Source: Pantoea rwandensis
GTDB taxonomy: Bacteria; Pseudomonadota; Gammaproteobacteria; Enterobacterales; Enterobacteriaceae
Length of the DNA: 64,000 nucleotides
Assembly (NCBI RefSeq): GCF_002095475.1
Contig: NZ_MLFR01000011.1
Location: 1 to 64,000, forward strand
Direction: 5' to 3'
Below, one piece after another: positions 25,807 through 34,484 of the stretch. Both the position numbers and the translations under genes were made by a program. Under the pieces are notes generated by a model, which saw only the letters and a program-made list of their open reading frames with translations, did no database searches and was not told where the DNA came from. Each line of letters begins with the position of its first letter. Position 1 is the first letter of the stretch.

Positions 25807-26358
25807 ATGAACTCAGGTTCAAGCCTTAGCCGCGTTCCGCCCGAAAGCGTTGCGCTGCACTATACTGGCTTTTTCTCGCCGCAGAACATCACCGCCATGG
25901 GCGAGGTGATCAAGGTCTTTCTGGAGAATCAGCAGGCGCCGGTGAAAGTGCGTCGCCGCTTGTTCTCAAGCTTTGTTGAAATCGTACAGAACATCCTGCG
26001 TTACTCGCAGGATAGCCGCATCATGAGCCACGCCGAGCAGGATTTTCGCTTCGGCACCGTAACCCTGCACGTGGATGGCGACAACTACGTGCTGGAAAGC
26101 AGTAACCAGGTCGATGAAGTGGCCTGCGAGCAACTGCGTTACTGGCTGGATTTGCTGCGCACCATGAGCAATGAAGAGATCAAACAGGCTTACCGAGTAG
26201 GTCTGCGTGCCGAGAGCCCTGCAACAAGCAAAGGGGCCAATATAGGATTACTGACGCTTGCCCGAGATGTCAGTGAACCGCTGGAGTATGAACTGCGTCC
26301 GCTGGCTTCCAGTGGTTACGCCACGTTTTGGCTCAAAGCCACCATTCACCAGGATTGA
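25807..26358 (+). CDS. SiaB-family protein kinase
   Basis: Protein of 183 aa in the SiaB (DUF6272-type) family of GHKL-fold kinases. The N-box lies in FSSFVEIVQNILRYSQ and a glycine-containing SKGANIGLLTLARD follows near residue 150. In Pseudomonas, SiaB phosphorylates SiaC to switch off the cyclase SiaD. The ATG at 25807 is chosen over TTG at 25792, which overlaps the phosphatase stop. Its stop is 7 bp before siaC, so expression is coupled. Confidence 0.85.
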   Translation: MNSGSSLSRVPPESVALHYTGFFSPQNITAMGEVIKVFLENQQAPVKVRRRLFSSFVEIVQNILRYSQDSRIMSHAEQDFRFGTVTLHVDGDNYVLESSNQVDEVACEQLRYWLDLLRTMSNEEIKQAYRVGLRAESPATSKGANIGLLTLARDVSEPLEYELRPLASSGYATFWLKATIHQD

Positions 26359-26365
26359 CTTGTTT

Positions 26366-26752
26366 ATGCAAAACCTTGTTATTGCTGCCACAGAAAGCAC
26401 CCCCGACGTCAATTTCGATTTCGAAACTGGCCAGTTTGCCCTGCGTGGAGAGTCCTGGCCGGAGAATGCGGCGGCCTTCTATCGACCACTGCTCGATGCG
26501 CTGGAAAGCTGGAAGCCTGAAAATGGCGGCCAGGTCGAAGTGAATATCGCGCTGCGCTATTTCAACAGCTCCAGCACCAAGATGCTGTTCAGCCTGTTCG
26601 ATCTGTTCAACCAGCTGGCGCAAAACGGCCAGACGGTTGAGCTGAACTGGTTCTTCGACGAAGAAGATGATGTCTCAGAAGAGTTCGGCCAGGAACTGGC
26701 GCTCGACTTCACCGATCTGCAGGTCAATCTGCGAGCGGAATTGGTATCATGA
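26366..26752 (+). CDS. SiaC-family regulatory phosphoprotein (DUF1987)
   Basis: Protein of 128 aa. The family core is STPDVNFDFETGQFALRGES, WPENAAAFYRPL, then LRYFNSSSTKMLFSLFDLF and ELNWFFDEEDD. In Pseudomonas, unphosphorylated SiaC binds and activates the cyclase SiaD; the phospho-acceptor reported there is Thr68. The loop aligned with it here is NSSST at residues 67-71, so the acceptor would be Ser68 (or Thr71). The start at 26366 excludes an upstream frame overlapping siaB. Its end overlaps the cyclase start (ATGA). Confidence 0.88.
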   Translation: MQNLVIAATESTPDVNFDFETGQFALRGESWPENAAAFYRPLLDALESWKPENGGQVEVNIALRYFNSSSTKMLFSLFDLFNQLAQNGQTVELNWFFDEEDDVSEEFGQELALDFTDLQVNLRAELVS

Positions 26753-27459
26753 TGGACCTGAACGAGCTATTCCGCGAAGAGAGCGAAGTATTGACTCGTT
26801 CACAGGATGTTGCGGCGCAAGGCTCGCTCAGTGCGGAGGATTACCGTGATGCGCTGCAAATGGTGAATCGCCATTATCAGCGTTTGATGCGTGAGACCTA
26901 TCGTATGATCTCACGCAGTGACCGCGCCGAACGTGAACTCAACCGCGTCAATGAACAGCTGCATCAGCTGGCGCAGGAGCTGGAGTACAAAGCCAGCCAC
27001 GATCCCCTGACAGCAGTGTGGAACCGTGGTGCCATTATTCAGCGTATTACCAATACGTTGAGCAATGGCCCAGCGGCGCTGATCATTCTCGATATTGACC
27101 ACTTCAAGAAGATCAACGATGAGTTTGGTCATCCGATGGGCGATAAAGTGATTTGCGGCCTGGTGTCACGTATCCAGACGCACTGCCCGGAAGATGCCAG
27201 CATTGGCCGTATCGGTGGTGAGGAGTTTACCGTGCTGCTGCCCCACTACCGTCTCTCCGATGCGGTGATCGTCGCGGGCGCAATTCACGCTTCACTGAAT
27301 GCTTCACCGCTGGCGGTGCTGCCGGGCCAGTTGGTGACGGCCAGCCTCGGCGTGAGCTATGGCAAACCAGGTTCTGATTTCGAAACCCTGTATAACAATG
27401 CTGATGTGGCACTGTATGATGCGAAAAACCACGGTCGCAACCGGGTGTTTTTCCGTTAG
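26749..27459 (+). CDS. SiaD-like diguanylate cyclase
   Basis: Cytoplasmic cyclase of 236 aa making cyclic-di-GMP. The N-terminal about 85 residues form a predicted coiled coil (RLMRETYRMISRSDRAEREL and beyond), the part bound by SiaC in the known system. The GGDEF domain covers about 84-236, with DIDHFKKINDEFGH and active-site GGEEF at 156-160. The inhibitory RxxD site is absent: the preceding residues are HCPEDASIGRI. Control would thus come from SiaC binding rather than product feedback. Overlaps siaC by 4 bp. Confidence 0.9.
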   Translation: MMDLNELFREESEVLTRSQDVAAQGSLSAEDYRDALQMVNRHYQRLMRETYRMISRSDRAERELNRVNEQLHQLAQELEYKASHDPLTAVWNRGAIIQRITNTLSNGPAALIILDIDHFKKINDEFGHPMGDKVICGLVSRIQTHCPEDASIGRIGGEEFTVLLPHYRLSDAVIVAGAIHASLNASPLAVLPGQLVTASLGVSYGKPGSDFETLYNNADVALYDAKNHGRNRVFFR

Positions 27460-27468
27460 CCGATAACT

Positions 27469-27542
27469 GTCGCGGCGCAATTTATTGCGCATAGATCAGC
27501 AATAGCGCCGCATCAGGTTCGTGCGATAAATCGCACCGCCAC
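27469..27542. repeat. 74-bp facing REP-like pair
   Basis: The left hairpin (GTCGCGGCGC, core ATTTAT; 27469-27490) and the inverted right hairpin (GTGCGATAAATCGCACC, ending CGCCAC at 27542) face each other. Length 74 bp equals that of the element at 56967-57040. It separates the convergent cyclase and PBP2 genes. Confidence 0.65.
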
Positions 27543-27564
27543 GTAGGGTGCGGTCTCGCGCAAA

Positions 27565-29442
27565 TTAGTTCTTCTGCGCAGTTGCGACTGGCGGCTCAGA
27601 CGGTGGCGGCAGGAAAATGTGATCCAGAATATTGCGCATCAATGGTGCAGCCGTCACCCCTTCGCTTCCCCCGTTTTCCAGAATCAACGCCACTGCCACT
27701 TTCGGGTCATTAAACGGTGCGAAAGCGGTATAGAAGATGTGGTCACGCAGGCGCGTGGGGATCATCTTGGCGTTGTAGACCTGGTTCTGCTTCAAGCTAA
27801 AGACCTGCGAGGTACCTGACTTCGCCGCGATGCCATAAGGTGCGGTGTGGAAGGCTTTGTAGCCGGTGCCGTTTGGCGCGTTAGCCATACCGAACATCGC
27901 GTGACGTACTAAAGACCAGTAAGGCGATTTCGGATCGCCAATCTGCGGCTGTGGATCTTTCGGCTGGTAGAGCTGCTGCTCAGTGCCGCGCTGCGATTTT
28001 TCCAGCAGATGGGGGTTGATCACCCGGCCATTGTTAATCAATGCCACCAGCGCTTTCACCATCTGAATCGGGGTAGCAATCCAGTAGCCTTGTCCGATTC
28101 CGACGGATACCGTATCCCCCTGATACCAGGCATGTTTATGCACCTTCTGCTTCCATTCGCGGCTCGGCAGTAGTCCGGCATACTCTTCGTTGAGGTCGAT
28201 ACCGGTAGGTTTACCGTAGCCAAACTGACTCAGCATGGTATGAATGCGGTCGATGCCCATCATAAAGGCCACCTGATAGAAGAAGGTATCCGCAGACTCT
28301 TCAATCGCTCTAGTGACATCCAACATACCGTGACCAGATTTTTTCCAGTCGCGGTATTTACGATCGGTGCCCGGCAGCGTCCAGGTGGGCGCGCCAAAGA
28401 AGCTGGTGCTCGGCGTGATGACTTTGCTCAGCAGCGCAGACATGGCCATATAAGGTTTCACCGTGGACGCAGGGGGATACAAACCTTGCGTTACGCGGTT
28501 GATTAGCGGCAGGTCTTTGTCCTGCAGCAGCGTCTTATAGGCTTTGTAGCTGATGCCTTTCACAAACGGGTTAGGATCGTAACTGGGTGCGGAGACCATC
28601 GCCAACACGCTACCGTCGCGCGGATCTTCAATCAGGGCAGCGGCGCGTTGTCCAGCCAGTTGACTCTCAACATACTGCTGCAGATGCAGATCCAGCGTCA
28701 GGTATACGTTCTGCCCGGCAACCGGCGGCACCTCTTTCAGCACGCGCACGATGCGGCCATGGTTATCCACTTCCACTTCCTGATAACCGGTTTTACCGTG
28801 CAGAATTGATTCGTAATAGCCTTCGATACCCTGCTTTCCGATGTTGTGGTCAGCCGCGTAGTTTTCACCGACGCCTTCCGCGTTCAGTCGCTTGAAGTCG
28901 TTGTCATTGATCTTTGAAACATAGCCCACCACGTGCGCCAAATCGGCGCCATACGGATATTCGCGATCTTCATAAGTATCAATGCTAACGCCGGTAAAGC
29001 GAAACTGGTTCACGGAGAAACGCGCCACCTGCTCGTCGGTGAGTTCGCCCTTCAGCTCGACCGGTTTATAGCGGCTGTTCTGTTTAAGTTCGTGCTCAAA
29101 GATTTCGATCTCTTCCGGCGTCAGATCAACAATCGGTGTCAGCTCTTTCAGCGTCTCCTGCATATTGTCGATCTTGTAAGGCGTGACGAGGATGTCGTAC
29201 CAGGTGACGTTACGCACCAGCGGAATGCCGTTGCGATCGTAGATCAACCCACGCGTTGGGGCGATAGGGATCATTTTGATGTCGTTTTCATTGGATCGCG
29301 TCTGGTAATAGCTGTGCTGATCCACCTGAATACGATACAGGTTCACGCCAAGAATGATGAAGCAGATGACAACCAGGGCAAAGGCGACAAGCGCACGGCG
29401 GACAAACAGTTTCTCTTCAGCTTCGAAATTACGGAAATTCAT
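27565..29442 (-). CDS. Orphan penicillin-binding protein 2 (MrdA paralogue)
   Basis: Class B transpeptidase of 625 aa for peptidoglycan cross-linking during elongation. A membrane anchor lies at about 15-37, a PBP dimerisation domain at about 60-240 (APTRGLIYDRNGIPL), and the transpeptidase domain at about 270-600. The active-site set is STVK (with PPASTVKP), SAD, and KSGTS. Length and motifs match MrdA, but the usual partners (rlmH, rodA, rlpA) are absent: its neighbours are repeats, the sia-like genes and deo. It is therefore probably a second copy rather than the housekeeping one, as in Salmonella, which has a PBP2 paralogue. Confidence 0.88.
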   Translation of the reverse strand: MNFRNFEAEEKLFVRRALVAFALVVICFIILGVNLYRIQVDQHSYYQTRSNENDIKMIPIAPTRGLIYDRNGIPLVRNVTWYDILVTPYKIDNMQETLKELTPIVDLTPEEIEIFEHELKQNSRYKPVELKGELTDEQVARFSVNQFRFTGVSIDTYEDREYPYGADLAHVVGYVSKINDNDFKRLNAEGVGENYAADHNIGKQGIEGYYESILHGKTGYQEVEVDNHGRIVRVLKEVPPVAGQNVYLTLDLHLQQYVESQLAGQRAAALIEDPRDGSVLAMVSAPSYDPNPFVKGISYKAYKTLLQDKDLPLINRVTQGLYPPASTVKPYMAMSALLSKVITPSTSFFGAPTWTLPGTDRKYRDWKKSGHGMLDVTRAIEESADTFFYQVAFMMGIDRIHTMLSQFGYGKPTGIDLNEEYAGLLPSREWKQKVHKHAWYQGDTVSVGIGQGYWIATPIQMVKALVALINNGRVINPHLLEKSQRGTEQQLYQPKDPQPQIGDPKSPYWSLVRHAMFGMANAPNGTGYKAFHTAPYGIAAKSGTSQVFSLKQNQVYNAKMIPTRLRDHIFYTAFAPFNDPKVAVALILENGGSEGVTAAPLMRNILDHIFLPPPSEPPVATAQKN

Positions 29443-29583
29443 CAGGGGGGCTTAGTCTCTTTGTTATCACGCTAATGATAAGCAGAGATTGCTTTAGAGC
29501 CAGCACGAAGATGCACAAGCTTGGCTAAAAGTGTGTCAGATGTTTACGAGGGGGGATCAGGACGCCCCAAATGGCATAGATGA

Positions 29584-29935
29584 TTTCGTGCGGTGATTAA
29601 CCAAGTCGCCATAAATGACGACCATACGTACTGGAGTGTTTCGTGTGGTGATTAACAGGTCGCCATATATGACGCCCCTACGCGCAGGGTGTTTCGTGCG
29701 GTGATTAACAGGTCGCCATAAATGACGACCCTACGCGCGGGGTGTTTCGTGCGGTGATTAACAGGTCGCCATAAATGACGACCCTACGCGCTGGGGTGTT
29801 TCGTAGGGTGTTTACCAGGTCGCCATAAATGGCAACCCTACGTACTGGGATGTTTAGTGCGGTGATTAACCAGGTCGCCATAAATGGCAACCCTACGCGC
29901 TCGGGTGTTTCGTAGGGTGCGCATTGATGCGCACC
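29584..29935. repeat. Tandem array of about 54-bp REP-containing units
   Basis: Six units begin with TTTCGTGCGGTGATTAAC or close variants at 29584, 29639, 29692, 29745, 29799 and 29853 (period 53-55 bp). Each holds an inverted palindrome GGTCGCCATAAATG followed by ACGACCCTAC or CAACCCTAC. The array is closed by a direct palindrome (29912-29935, GTAG head, GGTGCGC/GCGCACC stem), the same ending as the array at 1-148. It fills the 510-bp gap between the PBP2 start and the deoD stop. Confidence 0.88.
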
Positions 29936-29952
29936 AAACAAAACAGACGGGA

Positions 29953-30666
29953 TTAATCCCCCAGCAGCACCGACTCCAACGCGATCTTAATCATATCGTT
30001 GAAGGTGGTCTGGCGCTCTGCTGCCGTGGTCTGCTCGTGAGTACGGATATGATCCGACACGGTGCAAATGGTCAGCGCTTTAGCACCGAACTCCGCTGCC
30101 ACACCGTAAATACCGGCCGCTTCCATTTCCACGCCCAGAATGCCGTACTTCTCCATCACATCGAACATCTGCGGATCTGGCGTATAGAACAGATCGGCCG
30201 AGAAGATGTTGCCCACGCGCGCATCCACACCCAGTGCTTTTGCCGCATCAACCGCATTACGCACCATGTCGAAATCGGCAATCGCTGCGAAGTCGTGATC
30301 CTTGAAACGCATACGGTTCACTTTGGAATCGGTGCAGGCACCCAGACCAATCACCACATCACGCAGTTTCACATCGGCACGCACCGCACCGCAGGAACCC
30401 ACACGGATGATTTTCTTCACGCCAAAATCAGTGATCAGCTCTTTGGTGTAGATCGAGCAAGATGGAATGCCCATGCCGTGGCCCATCACTGAAATTTTGC
30501 GGCCCTTGTAAGTCCCGGTGTAACCCAGCATGCCGCGCACGTTGTTCACTTCTACTGCATCTTCCAGGAAGGTTTCAGCAATGTGCTTAGCGCGCAGGGG
30601 ATCGCCTGGCATCAGTACGACGTCCGCGAAATCACCCATTTCTGCATTAATATGAGGCGTTGCCAT
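29953..30666 (-). CDS. deoD: Purine-nucleoside phosphorylase
   Basis: Cytoplasmic hexameric phosphorylase of 237 aa, cleaving purine (deoxy)nucleosides with phosphate. It has [19 protein letters not shown] (phosphate loop), [21 protein letters not shown] and the [11 protein letters not shown] ribose-binding stretch with the nucleophile-flanking residues, plus the SDH loop near the end (CTVSDHIRT). Last gene of deoCABD, 33 bp after deoB. Starts MATPHINAE like the E. coli protein. Confidence 0.97.
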   Translation of the reverse strand: MATPHINAEMGDFADVVLMPGDPLRAKHIAETFLEDAVEVNNVRGMLGYTGTYKGRKISVMGHGMGIPSCSIYTKELITDFGVKKIIRVGSCGAVRADVKLRDVVIGLGACTDSKVNRMRFKDHDFAAIADFDMVRNAVDAAKALGVDARVGNIFSADLFYTPDPQMFDVMEKYGILGVEMEAAGIYGVAAEFGAKALTICTVSDHIRTHEQTTAAERQTTFNDMIKIALESVLLGD

Positions 30667-30699
30667 GGTTATTTTCCTTATTAAAATTGGTGGGCTGTT

Positions 30700-31922
30700 T
30701 TACAGCAGGCTTTTACCGTAGTCCATGCTGGACAGGCCAAAATACTTCGCAATGGTCTGGCCGATATCCGCGAAGGTATCGCGGTAACCCAGCGATCCCG
30801 GCTTCACTTTCGGGCCATAAATCAAAATCGGAATGTGCTCACGCGTGTGCTCAGTGCCGTGCCAGCTTGGATCGCAGCCGTGGTCAGCGGTGAGGATCAA
30901 AATGTCACCCTCTTTCACCAATTCCATTAGCTCCGGCAAGCGACGGTCAAAGAACTCCAGTCCACCGGCATAACCGGCGATATCGCGGCGATGGCCCCAG
31001 GTGGAGTCAAAATCAACGAAGTTGGTGAACACGATGGAGTTGTCCGGCGCCTTTTTCATCTGCTCGATGGTGGCATTGAACAGTGCATCCAGCCCGGTGG
31101 CTTTCACCTTCTGGGTAATGCCCTGCTCAGCATAGATATCCGCGATTTTACCCACAGAGATCACTTCACCGCCCTTCTCGTCCACCAGCTTTTTCAGCAT
31201 GGTTGGCGCAGGCGGTTCCACAGCCAGATCGTGGCGGTTGCCAGTACGCTCGAAGTTGCCCGCTTTGTCACCGACAAACGGACGCGCGATAACACGGCCA
31301 ATGTTGTAGCCACCGTTGGTCAGCTCTTCACGTGCGATTTCACACAGCTCGTACAGACGATCAAGACCAAACGTCTCTTCGTGACAGGCAATCTGGAATA
31401 CCGAGTCCGCCGAGGTGTAGAAAATCGGCTTGCCGGATTTCATGTGTTCTTCGCCCAGTTGGTCGAGGATCACCGTACCCGAAGAGTGGCAGTTACCGAG
31501 ATAACCCGGCAGATTGGCGCGTTTCACCAGCACATCAAGCAGCTCCTGCGGGAAGCTGTTCTCTTTGTCGCTGAAGTAGCCCCAGTCAAACAGCACCGGT
31601 ACACCGGCGATTTCCCAGTGCCTGACGGCGTATCTTTACCGGATGACAGCTCGCTGGCATAAGCATAGGCACCAATGATTTCTGCATTGGCGTCGAGCCC
31701 TTGCGGGAAACGCCCCGTAGAGAGTTCAGCCGCTTTACCCAGGCCGAGCGCGGTCAGGTTTGGCAGATGCAGCGGGCCTTCGCGACCTTCATTGGCGCGG
31801 CCTTCGAAGCACGCTTCGGCGATATGGCCGAGCGTATCCGATCCTTCATCACCGAATTTATCGGCGTCTTTGCTGGAACCGATCCCGAAGGAGTCGAGAA
31901 CCATAATAAAAGCACGTTTCAT
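30700..31922 (-). pseudogene. deoB: Phosphopentomutase, frameshifted
   Basis: Converts (deoxy)ribose-1-phosphate to the 5-phosphate. The N-terminus [23 protein letters not shown] holds the metal-binding/active site and the C-terminal part has the [22 protein letters not shown] motif of alkaline-phosphatase-fold mutases. The frame breaks near 31620: minus-strand GGCACTGGG gives GTGKS, while one extra C (GGCCACTGGG) restores [11 protein letters not shown]. With that base the gene encodes 407 aa, exactly the E. coli length. All else is intact, so this is either an assembly indel or a very recent mutation. Confidence 0.95.
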
Positions 31923-32012
31923 GCAAGTCTCCTGCGCAACGGCGCGATGACAAGTCAAAAAAAGCGATCAGATCAGTATACCCGAACAGCCGCTGCCTGG
32001 CACGAAGAAGCG

Positions 32013-33335
32013 TTACTCGCTGACGCGGCGATACACCACCGGCGTTTCCGCAGGCGCGCTGTCACTTAGCGTGATGGCGGCTTTCACCGCTTCTGCGGCC
32101 TGCTGCCATTGCGCTTCTGACGCGGCATGAATCACCGCCAGCGGGCGCTGGGCGTCAATCTGCGTGCCGAGCGTGGTCATGTCACTCAAGCCCACGCTGT
32201 AATCAATGCTATCGGTGGCGCGTTGACGTCCGCCACCCAGTGCCACCACCGCCATGCCCAGCGCGCGCGTATCCATGGCACTGACGATGCCAGACCGATC
32301 GGCGTACACCGCTTTGCTTAGTGTTGGTGCGGGCAGATAGTGGTCCATGCGCTCGATAAAATCGACCGGGCCATTCTGTGCTGCCACCATACGCGCGAAG
32401 ACCTCCGCCGCTTTGCCGTTATCCAGTACGTTTTGCAGTTTCTGACGCGCTTCAGCATCGTTTTCTGCCAGCTTGCCGGAGATCAGCATTTCCGAACACA
32501 GCGCCATGGTCACTTCCAGCAGGCGTGGATTACGCGCCTCGCCGGTGAGGAACTGCACCGCTTCACGCACTTCCAGCGCGTTACCGGCGGTCGACGCCAG
32601 CACCTGATTCATATCGGTGAGCAGCGCGGTGGTCTTGCAGCCTGCGCCGTTTGCGACGCCAACAATGGCTTGCGCCAGGTTTTCTGAAGCTTCGAAGGTG
32701 GGCATAAAAGCACCGGAGCCGACTTTCACATCCATCACCAACGCATCCAATCCTTCCGCCAGTTTCTTGGCAAGGATCGAGGCGGTGATCAGCGGGATCG
32801 AGTCAACGGTGGCGGTGATGTCACGCGTGGCGTAGAAACGCTTGTCGGCAGGTGCCAGCGAGTTGGTCTGGCCGATAATGGCGATACCGACATCTTTAAT
32901 GATCTGACGGAAGCGGTCATCGCTTGGGAAGATATCGAACCCAGGGATGGCTTCCAGTTTATCCAGCGTGCCGCCAGTATGGCCGAGGCCGCGCCCAGAG
33001 ATCATCGGCACATAGCCACCGCAGGCGGCGACCATCGGGCCAAGCATCAGCGAGGTCACATCGCCTACGCCGCCAGTGGAGTGTTTGTCCACGATCGGGC
33101 CGTTGAGGTTCAGCGACTGCCAGTTGAGCACGGTGCCGGAATCACGCATTGCCATAGTCAGTGCAACACGTTCATCCAGATTCATATCGTGGAAATAGAT
33201 GGTCATTGCCAGCGCGGCAATCTGGCCTTCTGATACGCTGTTGTCGCGCACACCATTGATGAAGAAGCGGATTTCCGCTTCGCTCAGTGGCAGGCCGTCG
33301 CGTTTTTTTCGAATAATTTCTTGTGGCAGGAACAA
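32013..33335 (-). CDS. deoA: Thymidine phosphorylase
   Basis: Homodimeric enzyme of 440 aa converting thymidine and phosphate to thymine and deoxyribose-1-phosphate. [25 protein letters not shown] is the phosphate-binding signature, and [20 protein letters not shown] follows, both diagnostic. Length equals the E. coli protein. Second gene of the deo operon; a degenerate REP-like palindrome sits in the 79-bp gap to deoC. Confidence 0.97.
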   Translation of the reverse strand: MFLPQEIIRKKRDGLPLSEAEIRFFINGVRDNSVSEGQIAALAMTIYFHDMNLDERVALTMAMRDSGTVLNWQSLNLNGPIVDKHSTGGVGDVTSLMLGPMVAACGGYVPMISGRGLGHTGGTLDKLEAIPGFDIFPSDDRFRQIIKDVGIAIIGQTNSLAPADKRFYATRDITATVDSIPLITASILAKKLAEGLDALVMDVKVGSGAFMPTFEASENLAQAIVGVANGAGCKTTALLTDMNQVLASTAGNALEVREAVQFLTGEARNPRLLEVTMALCSEMLISGKLAENDAEARQKLQNVLDNGKAAEVFARMVAAQNGPVDFIERMDHYLPAPTLSKAVYADRSGIVSAMDTRALGMAVVALGGGRQRATDSIDYSVGLSDMTTLGTQIDAQRPLAVIHAASEAQWQQAAEAVKAAITLSDSAPAETPVVYRRVSE

Positions 33336-33381
33336 GGTTGCCTCCCCGGGGGATTGCTGTGAAATGCACCAAACATTCTTT

Positions 33382-33406
33382 GGGCCGCCATTGATGGCGA
33401 CCCTGA
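33382..33406. repeat. Single degenerate REP-like palindrome in the deo operon
   Basis: GGCCGCCATTGATGGCGACC followed by CTGAG: one palindrome of the GGTCGCC family, in the deoC-deoA gap. A hairpin here could shape relative expression or mRNA decay of the operon. Confidence 0.55.
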
Positions 33407-33414
33407 GGCTGGGA

Positions 33415-34194
33415 TCAGTAACCCGCTTTGCTGGTCGCTGTCGCGTGGCCCAGCGTATTCAGCAGGCTGGCTAACAGGCTTGATGCACCAAAGCGGAAGT
33501 GGCGCGCATCGGCCCAGCCCTCGCCCAGAATGTCGTCAGCCAGCTTCAGATAGATCGCCGCATCTTCCGCAGTACGCACGCCGCCCGCAGGCTTAAAGCC
33601 CACCTGCTGCTGTACGCCTTTATCGTGGATCACTTGCATCATGATCGCCGCCACTTCTGGCGTCGCGTTCACCGGTACTTTACCGGTCGAGGTTTTGATG
33701 AAGTCAGCACCGGCATCAATCGCGATTTCAGAAGCGGCGCGGATCAGGGCTTCTTCTTTCAGCTCACCGGTTTCAATGATCACTTTCAGCAGGACATTAG
33801 CCGCAGCACAGGCTTCTTTACAGGCTTTCACCAGCTCAAAGCCAATGTCGCGGTTGCCAGCAATCAGTGCGCGGTACGGGAACACCACATCCACTTCATC
33901 AGCACCGTAAGCAATTGCCGCACGGGTTTCTGCCAGCGCGATCTCAACGTCATCGTTGCCGTGTGGGAAGTTGGTGACGGTCGCAATCTGAATGTCTGGT
34001 GTGCCCTGCTCGCGCAGTGCTTTACGCGCCGCCGGAATGAAACGTGGGTAGATGCAGATGGCAGCCGTATTGCCCGCTGGCGATTTCGCCTGGCGGCACA
34101 GTGCGATCACCTTCTCATCGGTGTCATCTTCATTCAGGGTGGTTAAATCCATCAGTTGCAGGGCGCGTTGTGCGGCAGCTTTAAGATCGGTCAT
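33415..34194 (-). CDS. deoC: Deoxyribose-phosphate aldolase
   Basis: TIM-barrel class I aldolase of 259 aa splitting deoxyribose-5-phosphate into glyceraldehyde-3-phosphate and acetaldehyde. The Schiff-base lysine lies in [11 protein letters not shown] and the second lysine in [40 protein letters not shown] matches E. coli DeoC; the start at 34194 follows AGGAGAAC rather than the longer frame. First gene of deoCABD, with two CRP sites and a DeoR-like operator upstream. Confidence 0.97.
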   Translation of the reverse strand: MTDLKAAAQRALQLMDLTTLNEDDTDEKVIALCRQAKSPAGNTAAICIYPRFIPAARKALREQGTPDIQIATVTNFPHGNDDVEIALAETRAAIAYGADEVDVVFPYRALIAGNRDIGFELVKACKEACAAANVLLKVIIETGELKEEALIRAASEIAIDAGADFIKTSTGKVPVNATPEVAAIMMQVIHDKGVQQQVGFKPAGGVRTAEDAAIYLKLADDILGEGWADARHFRFGASSLLASLLNTLGHATATSKAGY

Positions 34195-34237
34195 GATGTT
34201 CTCCAAAAGGTAACCGGCAGGCCATGCCACCGGATAA

Positions 34238-34253
34238 TGTGATAATTCTAACA
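34238..34253 (-). promoter_or_regulatory. DeoR-like operator
   Basis: TGTGATAATTCTAACA on plus: the right half TTCTAACA is a perfect half of the DeoR consensus TGTTAGAA-TTCTAACA, and the left half differs at three positions. It lies 44 bp before the deoC start in the expected promoter-proximal place. Confidence 0.65.
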
Positions 34254-34324
34254 ATCCTTACGCGATAAAATTGGATCAGCCGTCACACGATGAAAGAAAA
34301 CTCGTCATGTAAATACAGTATTTT

Positions 34325-34340
34325 AGTGATATTAATCACA
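34325..34340 (-). promoter_or_regulatory. CRP site, deo-proximal
   Basis: AGTGA-ATATTA-type site: AGTGATATTAATCACA, with TGTGA on the minus strand, 6-bp spacer and near-perfect second half. Its centre is 55 bp from the second site, close to the 52-53 bp spacing of the two CRP sites in E. coli deoP2, between which CytR binds. Confidence 0.75.
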
Positions 34341-34379
34341 TATAAACCCTGTTAAACCCGTTTCATCCGCAATGATGTT

Positions 34380-34395
34380 TGTGAATATTATCACA
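34380..34395. promoter_or_regulatory. CRP site, deo-distal
   Basis: TGTGAATATTATCACA: a perfectly matching TGTGA-N6-TCACA palindrome. Together with the proximal site it forms the tandem CRP arrangement typical of CRP/CytR-controlled nucleoside promoters. Confidence 0.85.
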
Positions 34396-34484
34396 ATAAA
34401 TGGCGAAGAAGTGTATCACCGATGTTATTACTGTAGTCAGTTCGGGCCACAGCAGTGGAAAATCCAGAATCTGTCGGGAGGAAC

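Noticed and set aside
27565..29442. Housekeeping mrdA
   Set aside because: None of the usual neighbours (rlmH, rodA, rlpA) are present, so an extra copy is the better reading, though unproven.
29584..29935. Possible CRISPR or coding repeat
   Set aside because: Units of 53-55 bp are similar over their whole length with no variable spacers; the open frames there follow the repeat only.
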